Source: JAAYXS01 sp964550375 (lineage in GTDB: Bacteria > Planctomycetota > Phycisphaerae > UBA1845 > Fen-1342). From it: 64,000 nucleotides of DNA. The stretch lies in assembly GCA_964550375.1 (NCBI GenBank), contig CAZJYX010000002.1, positions 1-64,000 on the forward strand, read 5' to 3'. A program made the position numbers and the translations under genes. Within the stretch, counting starts at the first letter, position 1; every line of letters begins with the position of its first letter. Of this stretch, positions 7,471 to 17,048 are shown piece by piece. The notes beneath the pieces were generated by a model. It was not told where the DNA came from, did no database searches, and was given only the letters and a program-made list of their open reading frames with translations.

Positions 7471-10260
7471 ATGCGCGAAGCACCGTCTTGGCGACTGCGG
7501 ATCAGGATGCCTGGGGCTGCGGTCCTGCTTGTCGTGCTGGCAGGTGTTGGATATGGCCGTCCGGTGAACGTGGAGGCCACCAAGGGGGCCGCCGATGTGA
7601 TTGTGCTCCGCTACACGTTTGATGTGCCTGACATGACGCCGGTCATGATCGACGGCGGGGAGTACCTGGCCCTGGCGTTGGCGGGCGAGAGCCGGCTGAA
7701 GGAGGCGGGGGCGCCGGAGCTGCCGCGTGTCTGTCGCAGCGTGCACGTGCCGAATGAAGGTCATATTACGCTGGAGGTCCTGGACGCCAAGTACTACGAG
7801 CTGGCCGCGCCGCCGGTGGTGCCGTCGCGGGGGCCCATTCCGCGCAGCGTCGACCCCGCCAACGTGCCGTACGAGTTCGGCCCGGTGTACGGGAGCGGCG
7901 CGCTGTTCCCGGCAGAGGTGGCAGTCCTGCACCGGCCGTACGTTTTGCGCGCCCGGCGGGGCGTCGTGGTGGAGGTGTGCCCGGTGCAGTATGACGCCGG
8001 TCGGGGCGTGCTGCGCATCTACACCGAGCTGGCGGTCGCCGTTGTTACGGGCGGCGCCGGCGGCATCAACTGCCTGGAAGGCGACGTTCAGCAGAGCAAG
8101 GCCGCGGCCAGCTTCGAGTTTATTTATCAGAGGCAGTTTGTTAACTATCAGCCGCCGGGCGGGCTGTACGGCCCGCTGAACGAAGAGGGCGAGTTGCTGA
8201 TCATCTGTTACGACCAGTGGGTGGCGAACGTGGAGCCGCTGGCGGCGCACAAGAGTTCCATCGGCATTCCCACGACGATCGTCAGCACTGCCCAGATCCC
8301 GGGCGGCGTCTCGCCAGCCGCCATCAAGAGCTACATTAGTACTTTCTACTACACACACAATCTGGCGTTTGTGCTCCTGGTGGGTGATGCCGCCCAGGTA
8401 CCCAGCATGACCGCCGTAGCAACGGCGTCCGATATTCGCTATGCGCAGATTACCGGTGATGACGACTACCCCGAGGTGATCATCGGCCGCTTCTCAGCGG
8501 AGAACGCCGGCGATGTGGACACCCAGGTGCAGCGCACGATCGCGTACGAGAACCTGCCGGCGACGGCCCAGGACTGGTTCTGGCGCGGCACGGGCATCGC
8601 CTCCGGCCAGGGCCCCGGCGACGACGGCGAGATGGACGACGAGCACCTGGACTACATCCGCGACGATCTGTTGGCCTACGGCTTCACCCTGGTTGATCGC
8701 ATCTACGACCCGGGCGCTACGGCCGACGCGGTTGTCGCCGCCCTCAATGCCGGCCGCGGCCTCGTCAACTACTGCGGCCACGGGGGCAAGAACGGCTGGA
8801 GCACAACCGGCTTCTCGATCACCCACATCGACTCCCTGGTCAACGACAACATGCTGCCGTTCGTCATCTCGGTGGCCTGCAACACCGGGGAGTTTCACAC
8901 CGGCACGTGCTTCGGCGAAGCCTGGCTGCGGGCGACCAGCGATGCGGCCGCGACCGGCGGCATCGGCTGCTACGCCTCAAGCAACAGCCAGCCCTGGGAT
9001 CCGCCCATGGAAGCCCAGGATGAGTTCAACGCGCTCTTCGTCACGGAAAGCTACTTCAGCTTTGGGGCCCTGTGCTTCGCCGGCGGGTGTGCGATGATGC
9101 AGGCCTACCCGGGTGACGGCGACACCTGGGGTAACGGCCATGCCGCCTTCAACACCTGGCACATCTTCGGCGACCCCTCGCTGCGCGTCGTGGGCGTGGC
9201 CCAGCCGCCCAGCGGCATGCGCGTTTGGCCGGCCACGTTGTTCCATGCGACCGGACCGTTCGGCGGCCCTTTCACGCCGGGTTCGCAGGCGTACACGCTC
9301 AAGAACTGCGATGACGCTGAGATGGCCTTCACGGTCTCCACGTCCGCGGCCTGGCTCGATCTGAGCACTACGGGGGGCACACTGGCCCCGGAGGCCGAGG
9401 TCGAAATCCTCGTCTCAATCAACGTCGTCGCCGGCGAGCTCGACAGCGGCCGTCACGAGGCCACCGTCACGTTCGTGAACCAGATTACCCATGAGGGCGA
9501 CACCTCGTGCCCGGTGATACTCGACGTCGGCGAGCCGGCCTGCGCGTACGCTTTCACGCTCGACGCCGATCCCGGCTGGATGACCACCGGCGAATGGGCT
9601 TTCGGCGTGCCGACCGGTCGCGGCGGCAGCGCCCACGGCGCGCCCGATCCTGCCGGCGCCGCGACAGGTGCTTACGTCTACGGCGTGAACCTAAGCGGCG
9701 ACTACTCCACGGACGTGGGCGGGCCGCATTATCTCCGGACGGCGGCGATCGACTGCTCCCATCTTTTCGACGTCAGCTTGCGCTTCCAGCGCTGGCTGAA
9801 CACGGACTTCCAGCCCTGGGTCAATGCCACGGTCGAGGTCTCCAGCGACGGCACAAACTGGACGGAGCTCTGGGCGAACGGCGGCCTGGAGATTGCGGAC
9901 TCCTGCTGGAACACGCAGGTCCTGGGAGTGTCCGCGGTCGCCGACGGCCAGCCGACGGTCTACATCCGTTGGGGCCATGAAGTGGTTGACAGCGATGCCT
10001 GGCCGTATTCGGGCTGGAACATCGACGACATCGAGATCTGGGGCATCGCCCAGTCCGGCACGCACGAAGTGGGCGACCTGAACTGCGACGGTGCCGTGAA
10101 CGCCTTCGATATCGACCCGTTCGTCCTGGCGCTTTCCGACCCGGCGGCCTACACAGTGCTATACCCGGACTGCAACCGGCAACTGGCGGACTGCAACGGC
10201 GACGGCCTAGTGAACGCCTTCGACATCGACCCGTTTGTCCTGCTGCTGATTGGCGCCTGA
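7471..10260 (+). CDS. Gingipain-like C25 peptidase with dockerin-like C-terminus
   Basis: Secreted cysteine peptidase of 929 aa. A signal peptide covers about residues 11-29, followed by a propeptide-like beta region. The caspase-fold C25 domain spans about 240-600: the catalytic His is in NYCGHGGKNGW (about residue 437) and Cys in SVACNTGEF (about 470), with FVLLVGDAAQVPSM and the NTWHIFGDPSLRV block typical of gingipain relatives. A beta-sandwich and a MAM/jelly-roll-like domain follow, then two dockerin-like repeats ending in NAFDIDPFVLLL. The ATG at 7471 has AGGAGAG about 5 nt before it. Probably exported and either cell-surface or released; the substrate is unknown. The dockerin tag is shared with three other proteins in this window. 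Confidence 0.87.
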   Translation: MREAPSWRLRIRMPGAAVLLVVLAGVGYGRPVNVEATKGAADVIVLRYTFDVPDMTPVMIDGGEYLALALAGESRLKEAGAPELPRVCRSVHVPNEGHITLEVLDAKYYELAAPPVVPSRGPIPRSVDPANVPYEFGPVYGSGALFPAEVAVLHRPYVLRARRGVVVEVCPVQYDAGRGVLRIYTELAVAVVTGGAGGINCLEGDVQQSKAAASFEFIYQRQFVNYQPPGGLYGPLNEEGELLIICYDQWVANVEPLAAHKSSIGIPTTIVSTAQIPGGVSPAAIKSYISTFYYTHNLAFVLLVGDAAQVPSMTAVATASDIRYAQITGDDDYPEVIIGRFSAENAGDVDTQVQRTIAYENLPATAQDWFWRGTGIASGQGPGDDGEMDDEHLDYIRDDLLAYGFTLVDRIYDPGATADAVVAALNAGRGLVNYCGHGGKNGWSTTGFSITHIDSLVNDNMLPFVISVACNTGEFHTGTCFGEAWLRATSDAAATGGIGCYASSNSQPWDPPMEAQDEFNALFVTESYFSFGALCFAGGCAMMQAYPGDGDTWGNGHAAFNTWHIFGDPSLRVVGVAQPPSGMRVWPATLFHATGPFGGPFTPGSQAYTLKNCDDAEMAFTVSTSAAWLDLSTTGGTLAPEAEVEILVSINVVAGELDSGRHEATVTFVNQITHEGDTSCPVILDVGEPACAYAFTLDADPGWMTTGEWAFGVPTGRGGSAHGAPDPAGAATGAYVYGVNLSGDYSTDVGGPHYLRTAAIDCSHLFDVSLRFQRWLNTDFQPWVNATVEVSSDGTNWTELWANGGLEIADSCWNTQVLGVSAVADGQPTVYIRWGHEVVDSDAWPYSGWNIDDIEIWGIAQSGTHEVGDLNCDGAVNAFDIDPFVLALSDPAAYTVLYPDCNRQLADCNGDGLVNAFDIDPFVLLLIGA

Positions 10261-10360
10261 GCCGCACCGACCTGACCCTCAGAACGCCGGCGTGCGAAAC
10301 TCCGTACTTGCCTTGGAGCACGGCCCTGATGGCCGCAAATGAAGTTCGAGGATCTCCGGA

Positions 10361-10825
10361 ATGACCAGGCCGGTGTGCCGCCCCAGTCTTGCATCGCTCG
10401 TGCTTGGGACATCTATTTCCGCTGTGGCTGGCTGCACCTCGCAAGATCTGGGCCACGGCTACCGCCTCGTCCATGTCACAGTCATCAACCCGCCAGGAGC
10501 GTTCGAGGCGCTTGCGCACTACGATGACCTGTACTACGGCCTGCGCAAGCTGGGGCGCGTCGGAGAGTGCGACATCTCGCCTTCCGGGCGGTACGCTGCG
10601 TTCGAGGACGATGGCACGTTGCGTTTGTTCGATAAGCGGTCCGGCCGCATCCACGACATAACCGACGGGGAATTCGCCATTCCGAGCCGCTTCGATTGGG
10701 ACGAATCGGCCGGCGTCCTGAGAATCAACTACTACGAGCGGCACGCGCCGAGCCGCGTGGCGCTACCTGGAAATCCCCGCGAGGTAACCGTCCAGGAGGG
10801 ACGTCGCGGGCAGGGCGGCGGTTAG
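10361..10825 (+). CDS. Hypothetical lipoprotein
   Basis: A 154-aa product with a signal peptide ending in a lipobox, SAVAGC, so it should be lipid-anchored after cleavage before the Cys. The mature part is mostly beta: GRYAAFEDDGTLRLFDKRSG resembles a single WD40/propeller-like blade, then DWDESAGVLRINYYERH. GAGG lies about 9 nt before the ATG. It starts 100 nt after the C25 peptidase and is probably in the same transcription unit. No family is recognised. Its C-terminus is Gly/Arg-rich. Confidence 0.7.
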   Translation: MTRPVCRPSLASLVLGTSISAVAGCTSQDLGHGYRLVHVTVINPPGAFEALAHYDDLYYGLRKLGRVGECDISPSGRYAAFEDDGTLRLFDKRSGRIHDITDGEFAIPSRFDWDESAGVLRINYYERHAPSRVALPGNPREVTVQEGRRGQGGG

Positions 10826-11068
10826 CGGTCGAGCGCCGGCGCGGCTCGCGCGACGTGACAACCGTTGCGCACTGCCCGTGCCCGCTGGACAACCACATCG
10901 CCGCTCGGCGCACATCTGCAGCGCCGGCCCGGACCGATAACATCCTCCTCGCCCGGCGCGTACCCACAGGCGCAGTGGCTCAACATCGTCCGCCATTGAT
11001 TCACAATCCTCGTCCGAGCGCAGAGATCGGCCGGGTGGAGCATGGGCCCGGTAACGTTCCGTTGCGTC

Positions 11069-11096
11069 TTGGCCACGGTCCGTTTGCGGCTATAAT
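11069..11096 (+). promoter_or_regulatory. Sigma-70-like promoter upstream of tRNA-Gly
   Basis: TTGGCC at 11069-11074, 16 nt, then a consensus TATAAT at 11091-11096. It points toward the tRNA-Gly gene about 225 nt downstream. No coding gene lies between, so the long leader may be a precursor or hold a small RNA that I cannot recognise. Confidence 0.5.
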
Positions 11097-11276
11097 GCAT
11101 TCGGCTTGCTGTCTGGCCCATGGCAGGCCGCCGCAGAAACATCGTTGGCCCTGAGCCTGCCCGGCGTGGCGAGTGGTCAGTGTTGAACGCCGAAGACGCC
11201 TCGAAGGTTTGGCATCTGCCACGTGGGACCGACGCCATGGCCCTTTCTGCGGCGGACTGACAGCGGCGACCATGGC

Positions 11277-11313
11277 TTAAGTAGAGCAAGATGGCTTTCT
11301 TAAGCAGAGCAAG
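11277..11313 (+). repeat. 14-bp direct repeat upstream of tRNA-Gly
   Basis: TTAAGTAGAGCAAG at 11277-11290 and TTAAGCAGAGCAAG at 11300-11313 differ at one base and sit at a 23-bp period, ending 9 nt before the tRNA. Confidence 0.7.
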
Positions 11314-11322
11314 AACGCGTTT

Positions 11323-11395
11323 GCGGGCGTAGCTCAATTGGTAGAGCATCAGCCTTCCAAGCTGAATGTTGCCGGTTCGATCCCGGTCGCCCGCT
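11323..11395 (+). tRNA. tRNA-Gly (anticodon TCC)
   Basis: A 73-nt cloverleaf. The acceptor GCGGGCG pairs with CGCCCGC and the discriminator is T. The D arm is AGCTCAATTGGTAGAGC and the anticodon stem CAGCC/GGCTG-like surrounds the loop CTTCCAA with anticodon TCC. The T arm is GCCGGTTCGATCCCGGT. The 3' CCA is not encoded. Confidence 0.95.
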
Positions 11396-11802
11396 GTGAA
11401 ACGTAAACGGCCGTCTGATCGCTACTTAGAGAACCTGTCTGCGTCGGGCAATGCGGCTCGGAAGTCCTTAACAGTCCGGTGCAGAAGTCCGTTCTTGCAG
11501 TCGTTCATGCTGCGTAGCGTGGGGTGACTGGATTAGTTTGAGTGACGCCGAAGGTCGCCAGATACTCACACAGAGCGCCCCGGGCGCGTTTCAGCACGGC
11601 CCAGGCGCCCCGAGCACGCCCGCCCGGCCGCCGCCCAGACCGGTCACCTCGAACAGGGGATATTCCATAATCGCTCGGCCTCCCGTGGTCCTGAGACTCG
11701 CCAGGCTAATCGTACGCCGACCTGCGCCACAGAAAAGGGCCCCTCCCCACAGAACTTATGCGCCCCAACCCCTGCAGAGCCGGCCGGCGGCCCCCCAGAC
11801 GC
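11396..11802. other. Gene-free stretch after tRNA-Gly
   Basis: About 400 bases up to the 3' end of the alpha/beta hydrolase gene. Readings here are proline-rich, low-complexity translations of GC-rich sequence. No terminator with a T-run or second RNA gene was seen. Confidence 0.5.
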
Positions 11803-14409
11803 CTACAGCCCGAGCCGCCGCCGGCCACCGGCGCGGCTGGGCGCTGGAGGCGACGGGTTCGTCAAGGCGGCCCCGGGCACTGCCTGAGCATCTGATCCCG
11901 CGAAGCCCCGCTGAAACTCCACGACGTCTTGCAGATCGACGTCGCCGTCGGCATCGAAGTCGAAGATGAGGTGCACCGGGTCGGCGAAGGGCTGTCCCGG
12001 GCCGGTCAGCGCCGTCTCCAGTGCTGCAAAGTCGCTGAAACCAATCGCGCCGTCACCGTCGTAGTCGAGAATCATTGCCGAAAACTCGATATCATCGACA
12101 AACAGTCGCCCGGTGCTCGTCGCGTCACAGACGAATACGAGGCTCGCCAGCCTGGTGATGTCCAAGTTGGGGTTCTGGCTGACGAACCACGCCAGCCGGA
12201 AACGATAAGTCTCCAGGATGGACTTCCAGCCCACGCCCGACCCGGGCGGAACCGCCGCGCGCAGCGGGCCCTGCACGGCGTCCGCCAACGTCAACTCGGC
12301 GACGTGTCCCTGCGTGTCAACCAGTCGCACCGCCAGATTCTGGTCCCGGCCTACCGGATTCAGTGGGTCGCCGTGGAGTTGCAGAATGCGGAACGACAGC
12401 CCGTGCCAGGGGCTGGCGTCAAACCCTGCCACCCCGCCGGCCGCCGCCAGGGACTCGCTGAGCGAGCCAAAGGGGTCGTCCCAGGCAAACTCCAGGCCCC
12501 ACGTCGGATGGTAGAGCGTGCGGTCCGGCTCGAGCATGTACTGCTCGTCAAACGTCACCAGGCCGATGGCAGTCACCGGTAGCCCGAGCGAGTTCTCCGC
12601 CGGGTCGTGGTGCCCTTCATCTGCATCTGCGAACGCTGCATACGTCGTCACATCCGTCTTTAGGCCGTACGTCCAGATCCCCCAGCCCGGGTTCTCCAGC
12701 CGCAACACGCCCGTGAACAGGTCGCTGGTGGACATCATCCTGGCCCAGTTCGTGCTTCCGTCGAAGTTTGTCTCGGCGCAAAGCAGCGCCTGGTCGGCGG
12801 TCGGCGAATCTACGCGAAAATCCGAGATGATCGCCTTGCCCCCCGCGCACACGTAGACGGCCAGGGGCGTGTCGAAAGGATGGGTCGCGCCGCTGCTACC
12901 GTCCTGGTTGGCGACCACAATCAGGTCCCAGCTCTGCGAGCCGATCAGAACGGCGAACTCACTCTGGCTGGCGGTGAACACCGGTTCGCACAAGAGCCCC
13001 GTGGCGACCTCCGCCGCCAGCGCTTCGGCGTAGACATCCGCACCGACCGCATTGTCTTCATAGAACAGGACGGAGCGGCACCCGAGCTCGACCGGCAGCA
13101 ACTCTTGGATTTCCGCGCGGATCAGCGCCAGGCCGGCGTCGAAGTCCACGAACGTGTCGCTCAAGAAGCCGTTGATGAAGGTCTGCCCCGGGATCCCGGC
13201 AATCGCCGCCACATACGTCGGGTCGCCGCCTGAGGTTTCATCCTCGAAGTTGTCCACCACGACGCGTTGCTCTTCGAGGAACTGGTAGCGCACTTCGGGC
13301 GCGTCCACCAGCAGCGGCAGGTCCCCGCGCAGGTACGGCAGCGCCGTCTCGTCACCGTTGAGCATCCACGACAGGTAGGCCGCGAGCGCCGCCCCGGAAG
13401 CGCGAAACCCCTCCTCGCGCGTGATCGTCGCCTCTCCGATCGCACCCGCCTCGTCAAACACGTGATGGCTCGCGCCGATCACATAGGAGAAGTGCTTCGG
13501 CCGTGCGCCCACCTCAAACATCGCCGTCGACTGCCCGTGGGCGCAACAGCCGTCCTGGTCCTTGGAGCCGTAGATGACCTGCAACGGCGGCATCCCGGCG
13601 TAGACCGTCTCGAATGCATCCAACGAGGCCCAGTAATCCGGGCAGGGCGCGAGCAGACTCACGCACGTGATCTCGTAGTCGCCATCCGGATTCATCGGCC
13701 GATACTCCCGCATCGCGACGAACGCCGCCCCGTGCGAGTGGCCAGCCAACCCGATGCGATCCGGGTCGAAGCGCCCGAAGAGGAAGTGGTCAGACGTTAT
13801 GTTCCACACGTCGAAGATCAGGTCGACCGTCTCGGTGTAAAGCTGACTGTGGCACTCCCAGAACTCACCTGGACAGGCAAAGTGATCGTGCGCAATCGAC
13901 ACGACGATGATGCCGCGGCTCGCCAGCCGCGAAAACTGGAAATCGTACCAGGTGTAGTACGATCCGCCGGCGTGCTGAAAGAACACCACCGGAAACGGAG
14001 CCCCCTCGGTGGCAGCGGGAACATCCTGCCCCTCGGTCTCCGCGGGAAACCAGACCTGGAGCCAGTGCGGTTTCGCCTCCCCCTGGATCTCCACCGCGCC
14101 CTCGTACTCATGCACGCCCCATGGATACGGCCCAAACTGCAGCCAGAATTCGACGTCATCGCGCAAGCGGAGTGAGGTGTAGGGCAACCCCCGGCGCTCG
14201 CCTTCCTCACGCGAGATCACCGTATGCAGATCGGTGGGCAACGCGGGTGCGAGGTGCTGAGCCCCAGTCTTGTTGGGCTGTTCCTGCCCGACACAGAGCG
14301 GCATCCCGGCCGACGCCGCCAGCACGACCGCAACCAGTCTGAGGCCGGCAGCGAGCACGATATGGCTCCATTCTCCCCGGCGGATCAACTCCCCAGTCAC
14401 ATCATGCAC
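11803..14409 (-). CDS. Secreted alpha/beta hydrolase with dockerin/EF-hand-like C-terminus
   Basis: An 868-aa exported protein. A hydrophobic signal stretch lies at about residues 17-40. The alpha/beta-hydrolase domain (PAF-acetylhydrolase or chlorophyllase-like) follows: oxyanion region VVFFQHAGGS, nucleophile Ser in LAGHSHGAAF (about residue 225), a likely acid in GSKDQDGC and a likely His in GASHHVF. A flavodoxin/GATase-like middle region (about 390-560) and a carbohydrate-binding-like beta domain come next. The C-terminus has two Ca-binding loops, LDYDGDGAIGFSDF and FDFDADGDVDLQDV. These diverge from the NAFDIDPFV tag of its neighbours. The start shown is a GTG giving the full signal peptide; the N-terminus is uncertain. 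Probably a secreted esterase or lipase. Confidence 0.8.
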   Translation of the reverse strand: MHDVTGELIRRGEWSHIVLAAGLRLVAVVLAASAGMPLCVGQEQPNKTGAQHLAPALPTDLHTVISREEGERRGLPYTSLRLRDDVEFWLQFGPYPWGVHEYEGAVEIQGEAKPHWLQVWFPAETEGQDVPAATEGAPFPVVFFQHAGGSYYTWYDFQFSRLASRGIIVVSIAHDHFACPGEFWECHSQLYTETVDLIFDVWNITSDHFLFGRFDPDRIGLAGHSHGAAFVAMREYRPMNPDGDYEITCVSLLAPCPDYWASLDAFETVYAGMPPLQVIYGSKDQDGCCAHGQSTAMFEVGARPKHFSYVIGASHHVFDEAGAIGEATITREEGFRASGAALAAYLSWMLNGDETALPYLRGDLPLLVDAPEVRYQFLEEQRVVVDNFEDETSGGDPTYVAAIAGIPGQTFINGFLSDTFVDFDAGLALIRAEIQELLPVELGCRSVLFYEDNAVGADVYAEALAAEVATGLLCEPVFTASQSEFAVLIGSQSWDLIVVANQDGSSGATHPFDTPLAVYVCAGGKAIISDFRVDSPTADQALLCAETNFDGSTNWARMMSTSDLFTGVLRLENPGWGIWTYGLKTDVTTYAAFADADEGHHDPAENSLGLPVTAIGLVTFDEQYMLEPDRTLYHPTWGLEFAWDDPFGSLSESLAAAGGVAGFDASPWHGLSFRILQLHGDPLNPVGRDQNLAVRLVDTQGHVAELTLADAVQGPLRAAVPPGSGVGWKSILETYRFRLAWFVSQNPNLDITRLASLVFVCDATSTGRLFVDDIEFSAMILDYDGDGAIGFSDFAALETALTGPGQPFADPVHLIFDFDADGDVDLQDVVEFQRGFAGSDAQAVPGAALTNPSPPAPSRAGGRRRLGL

Positions 14410-14657
14410 ATCATACTCGCTCGCGAGAACCGGGAATCCGAGAGAAACCGCGATCTCCCATATAGCCTCGCCCGGCTACGCCGCCGGGCGGTGTTCGGTC
14501 ATTGTACAGCGGAGTGGGGTTGTCGGTGGTCGGCGGCTGGTGGCGGGTATTGGCGAAGTTGGAGGCCAGCGCTCCGCCATAGCATGTCATCGCGAGCCAG
14601 GCGGCTGACGACCTTGGGGCCGCGCGGGCCGGCCGGCGTAGTGGATTCACAATTGGG
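14410..14657. other. Intergenic region before dockerin-protein promoter
   Basis: Divergent intergenic sequence between the hydrolase gene and the next plus-strand gene; with the leader it totals about 500 bases. No RNA gene or coding signal seen. Confidence 0.5.
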
Positions 14658-14687
14658 TTGTATGGCCGACTGCGAGCGTGATAGAAT
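14658..14687 (+). promoter_or_regulatory. Sigma-70-like promoter for dockerin-tagged protein
   Basis: TTGTAT at 14658-14663, 18-nt spacer, TAGAAT at 14682-14687. It would give a leader of roughly 215 nt to the ATG at 14909. Confidence 0.45.
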
Positions 14688-14908
14688 GCGCCGGTCAGGT
14701 GAACCGTGACGGGATTCGCGGCGGTGGGTCAACTCGATGCGCTGGCGGCCAGATGTGGCACTGACTCGACGTAGTACCATTGGTAACGTTTCGAGGACCG
14801 CCTTGCTGTGCGTATCGCGACCGTGCGCGCTTCCGAGCGGGGCATCCTCTCAGAATGGCAGCGGGATCTAATACAAGGGCGTTGGCACTTCCACAGGAGG
14901 CCATGGTC

Positions 14909-15790
14909 ATGAAGCATAGTATGGTCATCGTGCTGACTGTAATCGTCAGTGCGTTGCTGAATCCGGCTTTGGCCCGCGCTGCTGCCACGGCGGATACGCC
15001 GATGGTGACAGTGCAGGCCCACAGCGCGACGCGCGCGGCGGCCCTCGACATCACGAGCGCTGACGGCGCATGGGACGGGGACACGTTCTGCTGGTCGGGC
15101 TGGCGACCGCTGGTGGTTACAGGTCAGACGGAAGTCTTGGCGTGGCTGGGACCGGGGTGGGTCTGGTTCGGTTCGCCTTTGTCGCTGACAATGGGGTTCA
15201 CTGTCACGGCCGGCGATGAGGACACGCAAATCACCATAACGTCCGCACTCGTCACGTTCCCACCCATGGACGCACAGGCCCGGGCCGAGGGGAGCTTCAC
15301 GGTTATGGACGTTGGTACGCCGGGCGCTGCGCTCATCGGCACCGGCCCGGACGGCGGAGCGTACGTGGCGTATGTGGGCTATCCGGAGATCTTCGTTGAA
15401 GCAGTGAAGCAGGTTATCGTGCCGCCGGGCGCTGGGCAGGTAGCCGTCGAATTCGCCCACCCCGAGGAAGGCGGCTATGAGCCGGTCGGTGTGGTGTCGG
15501 ACGCGTTGGTGGAGGTCCTGTTCATTTTGACGGCGTATGACACGGTTACCATGTCGGCTGAACTGGAAATCGTGCCCGCGGACGCTCCGACCATCGGCGA
15601 CCTGAACTGTGACGGCTCGATCGACGTGTTCGACATCGACCCGTTCGTCCTGGCGCTAGCGACTCCGGAGGCTTACGTAGCGGCTTACCCTGACTGCGAC
15701 TACATGCTGGCGGACATCAACGGCGACGGCGCGGTGAATGCCTTCGACATCGACCCGTTTGTGATCCTGCTGACGGGTGGCGGCAGCTAG
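14909..15790 (+). CDS. Secreted dockerin-tagged hypothetical protein
   Basis: A 293-aa exported protein. The signal peptide runs MKHSMVIVLTVIVSALLNPA with a likely cut after ALARA. A roughly 200-residue beta-rich domain of no recognised family follows (DGDTFCWSGWRPLVVTG, VWFGSPLSLTMGFTV). It ends in two dockerin-like Ca loops: GDLNCDGSIDVFDIDPFV and ADINGDGAVNAFDIDPFV. AGGAGG lies 8 nt before the ATG at 14909; an ATG two codons upstream is too close to it. No catalytic motif is visible. The C-terminal tag matches the C25 peptidase, the 17049 protein and the PstS-like protein, so a common sorting or binding role is plausible. Confidence 0.8.
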   Translation: MKHSMVIVLTVIVSALLNPALARAAATADTPMVTVQAHSATRAAALDITSADGAWDGDTFCWSGWRPLVVTGQTEVLAWLGPGWVWFGSPLSLTMGFTVTAGDEDTQITITSALVTFPPMDAQARAEGSFTVMDVGTPGAALIGTGPDGGAYVAYVGYPEIFVEAVKQVIVPPGAGQVAVEFAHPEEGGYEPVGVVSDALVEVLFILTAYDTVTMSAELEIVPADAPTIGDLNCDGSIDVFDIDPFVLALATPEAYVAAYPDCDYMLADINGDGAVNAFDIDPFVILLTGGGS

Positions 15791-15947
15791 CTGGCCGGAG
15801 ACGCGGTGCGAGGTCCGTCGTCTGCGGCGGTCTGTGAAGTGGCAGCGGGGGACGCGCTGGATGGCTGGCGGGCGTTGAGGCGCGAGTGCGGTTGACGAAA
15901 CGCAGCCGGCCGGCAGGTCGTACGCAGGTATTTTTCGGGACATTAAC

Positions 15948-15976
15948 TTGCATTAGCACCAAGCTGGTGTTATATA
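15948..15976 (+). promoter_or_regulatory. Sigma-70-like promoter for the PEP-CTERM gene
   Basis: TTGCAT at 15948-15953, a 17-nt spacer and TATATA at 15971-15976. This is one of the best promoter matches in the window; it leaves a leader of about 190 nt before the GTG at 16175. Confidence 0.6.
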
Positions 15977-16174
15977 TGTGATACAAGGGTGTTCGGGCCG
16001 CGGTGTTCTCACGCGGCCAGCAGAGGGTTGTAGGAAAGGCGGAGTGCTCGCGCCGCGCCGGCGTGATCTTAGCCGTTGCGAGTGCAATGGGCGCTGGTGG
16101 TACGCGCATTCGGCGTCGCCGGTTGTGCCTGCTGCCAACTGTTGAGGTCCCCAAATCGCAGAAGGAGGAATTCC

Positions 16175-16705
16175 GTGAAGAAACTGCTTGGTGTAGTGGC
16201 ACTGCTGACGTTTGTGCCGTGGGCGTTGGCGGAGGAGTCTTCGAATCGGCTGTCGCCGTTGACGGCGCTGCAAAGTCTCGACACGGCGGCGCAGGTCGAT
16301 GTCGGCTGGTACTACGACGAGATTGAGGCCGAGTTTGTGCCGTCGCTGAACTCGAACTACCTGCTTGACGCAACCTGGCCGGGCGGCTGGATGGGCGTTA
16401 CTGACCAGTTCATCTGGGGCGACACGTTCCAGATTTCCGTCGACGGTGGGCCGTGGCAGTTCACCGCTTTTGACGGACCACAGCCGTCGCTATTCCCCAT
16501 CGGCGATCCCACGGGCGACGCCGGCTGGACGGCCGACTACTCGCACGGCTACTTCTGGATCGATGCCGGCGTGCACAGCATCGAACTGCAGGGCGACGGT
16601 GTGGGCGGGGTGCCGGCCGGCCTTTACGTGCGTTTCGACACGATTCCGGAGCCGGCCTCGTTGCTGCTGCTGGGTTTGGGCGGCCTCCTGCTGCGCCGCC
16701 GCTGA
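16175..16705 (+). CDS. PEP-CTERM sorting-domain protein
   Basis: A 176-aa secreted protein. Signal peptide VKKLLGVVALLTFVPWALA is followed by a short beta domain with many aromatic residues (GWYYDEIEAEFVP, QFIWGDTFQISVDGGPW). The C-terminal sorting signal IPEPASLLLLGLGGLLLRRR has the PEP motif, transmembrane helix and Arg cluster expected for exosortase recognition. The GTG start has AAGGAGGA 5 nt upstream. No exosortase gene lies in this window. It is flanked by its own promoter and a strong terminator, so it is probably monocistronic. It may contribute to the matrix or cell surface. Confidence 0.88.
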   Translation: MKKLLGVVALLTFVPWALAEESSNRLSPLTALQSLDTAAQVDVGWYYDEIEAEFVPSLNSNYLLDATWPGGWMGVTDQFIWGDTFQISVDGGPWQFTAFDGPQPSLFPIGDPTGDAGWTADYSHGYFWIDAGVHSIELQGDGVGGVPAGLYVRFDTIPEPASLLLLGLGGLLLRRR

Positions 16706-16770
16706 CACGTGTGAGCGCGGCGCGTGGGCGGGATTCAGCCACGCGGCGACGAAATGGGAGGGGTGAGAGA

Positions 16771-16801
16771 AGACCATCGGCTACCACCGGTGGTCTTTTT
16801 C
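16771..16801 (+). terminator. Rho-independent terminator after the PEP-CTERM gene
   Basis: AGACCATCGG at 16771-16780 pairs with CCGGTGGTCT at 16787-16796 through ten pairs, one of them G-U, with a 6-nt loop and a T-run to 16800. Confidence 0.9.
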
Positions 16802-17048
16802 TACCCCGGAGCAAACAAGCGGTAGCGGTCGCACGGCTGGCGGCCGGCCGCTGACGCGGTGCTGTGGCAGGGGCATTTGATGTTCGTGTGGGGTCTCTGT
16901 CAAAGCGCCCGACCTGGCAGTCTATTAATGGTGGACCTGCAAGTCACGGCCGTTTCAAACAGGTGAATGTGAGCCGCGTCCGCGTGCGATGCGGCGAAGA
17001 CCAGGTGGCGTACCACCTGGCAACGAACTTCGAGGGAAGGAGACAACG

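Noticed and set aside
10822..11349. 175-codon minus-strand reading
   Set aside because: It begins inside tRNA-Gly on the opposite strand and has no family signal.
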